Of a stretch of DNA of 64,000 bases, positions 61,418 through 64,000 are shown piece after piece. Position 1 is the first letter of the stretch, and each line of letters begins with the position of its first letter. The notes under the pieces are model-generated. The model was not told the origin of the DNA, did no database searches, and worked only from the letters and a program-made list of their open reading frames with translations. The position numbers and the translations under genes were made by a program. This stretch comes from Bdellovibrionia bacterium (GTDB taxonomy: Bacteria; Bdellovibrionota; Bdellovibrionia; Bdellovibrionales; JAGQZY01), in the NCBI GenBank assembly GCA_030424715.1, contig JAUHWH010000005.1, forward strand, positions 1 through 64,000, given 5' to 3'.

Positions 61418-62465
61418 TATAGTAAAAGATGCTTGTGCGACATCCCTCGGGACAAGCGCCGAACAATTGCACAACCTGAGAAACTCGAGTGTTACAATCA
61501 CCGGTGGTACTGGCTTTCTTGGAACTTGGCTGACAGAAGTCCTCACCTCTCTCAATGATCATCATGACTTTGGAATTCAACTTCATTTAATTGATCGAGA
61601 AATTGAGTCTTTTAGTCGGATCAGTCCTCATTTGGCCTCTCGATCAGACGTTCACCTGATTGAAGCTGACGTTCGGTATCTCTCCGAATTGCCCCGTGAC
61701 ACCCAGTGGTTAATTCATGCCGCCGGCGACCCAGACACCCGCAACCATTTTTCGAATCCCGTAAAAACTCTCAATTTGCTGAGTGCGGGCACCCAATCGG
61801 TTTTTGCCCTTGCGGAGCAGCTACCCAAAATTCGTATGGTCTTGAACCTGTCCTCTGGATTGATTTATGGACCTCAACCAGAGGAAATGGAAACCATCCC
61901 CGAAGACTACTCAGGCGCCCCTTCTCTGACGGGCCTACAATCGGTCTACTCCGAAGGAAAACGCTTCGGAGAAATGGTGGCCAACGCCTACCGAAATGAG
62001 GCTCGCCTACCCACGACCAATGTGCGCCCGTTTTCATTTATTGGCCCTTTCCAAAAGTTAACAAGTCCTTGGGCAGCAACCAACTTTATCATGGACTCAC
62101 TTCAGGACCGCCCGATTCGTATTTTGGGAGACGGCACCACTCTTCGCTCTTTTATGTACGGTAGTGATGCGGCGGTATGGCTTCTCCATATGTTGAGCCG
62201 AGGAACCTCGGGAGACATCTTCAACCTGGGCAGCTCAGAGTCTATCGACCTCAAATCATTAGCCCGAAAAATTTCTGAGCAGTTTTCCAACCCTCAGCCT
62301 GTTATTCTAAGTGCTGGAGGACCGGAAGCACAAAAAAGATCGGTGTTGGTCCCATCTACAAAAAAGGCAGAAACTCAATTGGGATTATCCCTTAGAATCC
62401 CGTTTGACGACGCTGTGAATATGACCGTTAAGTGGTTCAAGAGCCAGCATGGTGGGACCTTGTGA
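61392..62465 (+). CDS. NAD-dependent epimerase/dehydratase (extended SDR)
   Basis: 357 residues. After a 30-residue N-terminal helix the Rossmann motif GGTGFLG (38-44) and the D-x-D region VHLIEADV, then active-site Ser-Ser-Gly with YSEGK (Tyr/Lys, about 185-189), and NVRPFSFIGPFQ, ILGDGTTLRSFMYGSDAA, typical of nucleotide-sugar SDRs. Either ATG 61392 or 61401 may start it, since both overlap the aldolase gene. Product sugar unknown. It overlaps the next gene by 4 bases. Confidence 0.88.
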   Translation: MEKMSQFTDIVKDACATSLGTSAEQLHNLRNSSVTITGGTGFLGTWLTEVLTSLNDHHDFGIQLHLIDREIESFSRISPHLASRSDVHLIEADVRYLSELPRDTQWLIHAAGDPDTRNHFSNPVKTLNLLSAGTQSVFALAEQLPKIRMVLNLSSGLIYGPQPEEMETIPEDYSGAPSLTGLQSVYSEGKRFGEMVANAYRNEARLPTTNVRPFSFIGPFQKLTSPWAATNFIMDSLQDRPIRILGDGTTLRSFMYGSDAAVWLLHMLSRGTSGDIFNLGSSESIDLKSLARKISEQFSNPQPVILSAGGPEAQKRSVLVPSTKKAETQLGLSLRIPFDDAVNMTVKWFKSQHGGTL

Positions 62466-63193
62466 GTTACCAATCAATCACCAATAAGCGAAACAAAAAG
62501 AAGCAGGTGCTTGGAACCTGGATCACCCTACCCAGTGCCGAAATGTGTGAGGTCCTTGGTCGCAGCGGACTCGACTTTGCTATTTTAGACCTGGAGCATG
62601 GGACGTTTGACCTACCGACACTGGGACATTGTATTCGTGCCCTACAATTGACCAACACTTCGCCCATCGTTCGCATACCCGAGATTTCGGGCACCATCGT
62701 GCAAAATGTATTGGATCTCGGAGTGGACGGGCTCATTGTCCCACAGGTGCACGGTAACGAAAGTGTCAATGACATCGCAAGGCTGATGAACTACCCACCC
62801 CAGGGCGTTCGAGGTTTTAACCCCTTCATCCGCGGTGAACTTTATGGTCCTGACAGAGAAAGAGAAAAACCTTTTCTCTCCGTTATTGTTGAAAACAAGC
62901 AGGCCTTTGAAGACCTCGAAGCCATTGCCGCGAATCCGGCTGTCGACATGGTGTACCTTGGTGTTTACGACATGTCCGTACACCTTGGTTGCCCCGGCGA
63001 AGTGGACAATCCCCTTGTAAAAGACTTTGTGAACAACAGTATAAAGGCACTCAAGGCCCAAGGAAAAGCGACGGGATTGATGGTAAAAAATGCCAGTGAA
63101 TATGCTCATTGGAAGTCTGAGGGCATCGAGTTTCTTGTCTATGCCACCGACACATTACTCCTATCGACAGAGCTTAAGGCCCTGCAGAATTAA
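62462..63193 (+). CDS. HpcH/HpaI-family aldolase
   Basis: 243 residues from GTG 62462, which overlaps the TGA of the epimerase and has GGTGGG upstream. Class II pyruvate-type aldolase fold: LGTWITLPSAEMCEVLGRSG, metal and substrate motif FAILDLEHG, VRIPEISG, LDLGVDGLIVPQV and GVRGFNPF. The expected Glu and Asp metal ligands are present. It condenses or splits pyruvate or oxaloacetate units with aldehydes by family knowledge. The natural substrate is unknown. Confidence 0.88.
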   Translation: MSYQSITNKRNKKKQVLGTWITLPSAEMCEVLGRSGLDFAILDLEHGTFDLPTLGHCIRALQLTNTSPIVRIPEISGTIVQNVLDLGVDGLIVPQVHGNESVNDIARLMNYPPQGVRGFNPFIRGELYGPDREREKPFLSVIVENKQAFEDLEAIAANPAVDMVYLGVYDMSVHLGCPGEVDNPLVKDFVNNSIKALKAQGKATGLMVKNASEYAHWKSEGIEFLVYATDTLLLSTELKALQN

Positions 63194-63208
63194 AAGGACT
63201 CGTTTATT

Positions 63209-64000
63209 ATGAGAGTATCTGACTATATCGTTCGCCATTTAGAATCTTTGGGTATTGATGCCGCATTCATGTTAGCCGGTGGCGGCATGATGCATTTGAT
63301 TGATGCTCTCGGCCGCTCTGAAAAAATAAAGTACTACTGCAATCATCATGAACAAGCTGGAACCATGGCGGCCGATGCCTACGCTCGTGTCTCTGGCAAG
63401 CCCGGCTTGTCTTATGCCACAAGCGGGCCCGGTGGTACCAACACCATCACCGGTATTGTTGGAAGCTATCAGGACTCCACCCCAATGATTGTGATTACTG
63501 GGCAATCAAAAGTCAGCCAGACGATTCGTGGTCGTCACAAAGAAGGCCTGCGCCAGTTCGGGGTTTTTGAAGTCGATATCGTCCCAGTGGTGGAGTCGAT
63601 CACTAAATACTCCGCATTTGTAGAGACCCCAGAGAGCATCCGATACCATCTTGAAAAAGCCTGTTACCTGGCGCAAGAAGGGCGCCCCGGCCCGGTGCTG
63701 CTCGATATTCCGTTGAACGTGCAAGGTGCCCAAGTGGACCCAGAAAAACTTGAGGGGTTTTCAGACTTTACTCCCCCCCCCAATCCCGATGAAAAGGACC
63801 TCGATGAGCTTCTCGCGCTGTTGAGTGCCGCGAAACGCCCCCTTGTCGTTGCTGGAAACGGAGTGCGAGTTTCAGGACAACATGAAGCCTTTTGTCGTTT
63901 TATCGAAAAACTGAACCTGCCAGTGGTAACAACACCTCTCGCCGTTGACCTGCTCACCCACGATTCCTCCAACTACATTGGCCATCCCGGGGTCAAAGGG
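63209..64000 (+). CDS. TPP-dependent acetolactate-synthase-like enzyme (runs off the right edge)
   Basis: 264 residues visible, start ATG 63209 with AAAAGGAC upstream. N-terminal TPP-PYR domain: FMLAGGGMMHLIDAL, activating Glu48 in HHEQAGTMAADAYAR, SGPGGTNTITGIVGSYQDSTPMIVITGQ. From about residue 190 the central domain starts after a C9 run (TPPPNPDEKDL). IlvB-family fold; the PP domain and cofactor GDG motif lie past the edge. Here in a sugar-type operon it may transfer a two-carbon acyl group, as YerE-type enzymes do in branched-sugar synthesis; this is inference. Confidence 0.88.
   Translation, partial: MRVSDYIVRHLESLGIDAAFMLAGGGMMHLIDALGRSEKIKYYCNHHEQAGTMAADAYARVSGKPGLSYATSGPGGTNTITGIVGSYQDSTPMIVITGQSKVSQTIRGRHKEGLRQFGVFEVDIVPVVESITKYSAFVETPESIRYHLEKACYLAQEGRPGPVLLDIPLNVQGAQVDPEKLEGFSDFTPPPNPDEKDLDELLALLSAAKRPLVVAGNGVRVSGQHEAFCRFIEKLNLPVVTTPLAVDLLTHDSSNYIGHPGVKG
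63773..63781 (+). repeat. Poly-C tract (C9) inside the TPP enzyme gene
   Basis: Nine C in a row begin at codon 189 of the frame and encode Pro-Pro-Pro. Tract length change would shift the frame; see the finding. Confidence 0.9.

Noticed and set aside
1-64000. CRISPR arrays, tRNA or rRNA genes, insertion sequences
   Set aside because: Looked for direct repeats with spacers, T-loop GGTTCGA motifs with cloverleaf context, and transposase motifs; none was convincing.

Overview
The window looks like the chromosome of a Bdellovibrio-like predatory or gliding bacterium (Bdellovibrionota). The evidence is the combination of a Bdellovibrio-type HNH-endonuclease N-terminus at the left edge, a gliding-type TolQ/TolR/TPR/AgmX cluster, a complete fliLMNOPQR-flhBAFG-fliA export/regulation operon, many secreted, lipoprotein and beta-barrel genes, and several Ser/Thr-kinase, FHA, PEGA and TonB-C modules. 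Taxonomy is inferred from gene content; no rRNA or tRNA gene was seen.

Layout. 1-1939: edge of an HNH gene, one small secreted protein and about 1.2 kb of gene-poor DNA holding four degenerate copies of a short dispersed repeat, an imperfect 42-bp duplication and a perfect 9x8-bp tandem array. 1940-6338: coaE, then divergently a PEGA-domain Ser/Thr kinase and a long-chain acyl-CoA ligase. 6383-16894 (minus): a ten-gene run encoding a TolQ/TolR/TolR-type motor, two TPR proteins, an AgmX/PglI (TonB-C-like) protein, a small exported protein, a lipoprotein, an outer-membrane barrel and a vWA lipoprotein, which I read as an Agl/Glt-like trans-envelope machine. 17096-24633: outer-membrane protein, Cys-rich lipoprotein behind a sigma-54-like promoter, M3 oligopeptidase, NAD kinase, RecN, and an L,D-transpeptidase-like protein.

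24642-30457 (minus): a three-gene unit made of a MotB/ZorB-like protein with a very long coiled coil, a MotA/ExbB-like channel protein, and an FHA/coiled-coil/membrane protein. This is the most unusual system in the window. 30632-35528: small secreted protein, LpxH-like phosphatase, ftsZ, ftsA, ftsQ (a dcw cluster without mur genes upstream). 35621-40247: REC-histidine kinase, then an orphan secretin, CpaF/TadA ATPase and TonB-C protein. 40362-45252: disordered protein behind a perfect sigma-28 -10 box, STAS protein, a decayed stretch, aspS, a small PHA-system-like protein and an RpoH-like sigma factor. 45274-55860 (minus): fliL, M, N, O, P, Q, R, flhB, A, F, G and fliA. 56171-59337: SPOR protein and UvrD/PcrA helicase.

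59492-64000 (open at the right edge): acylating acetaldehyde dehydrogenase, 4-hydroxy-2-oxovalerate aldolase, NAD-dependent epimerase, HpcH/HpaI aldolase and a TPP-dependent acetolactate-synthase-like enzyme in one tightly packed operon. The epimerase and the mix of C-C bond enzymes suggest biosynthesis of an unusual sugar or surface glycan rather than aromatic degradation. Many starts were moved from the longest reading frame to an internal start with a Shine-Dalgarno sequence or signal peptide, as stated in each entry.
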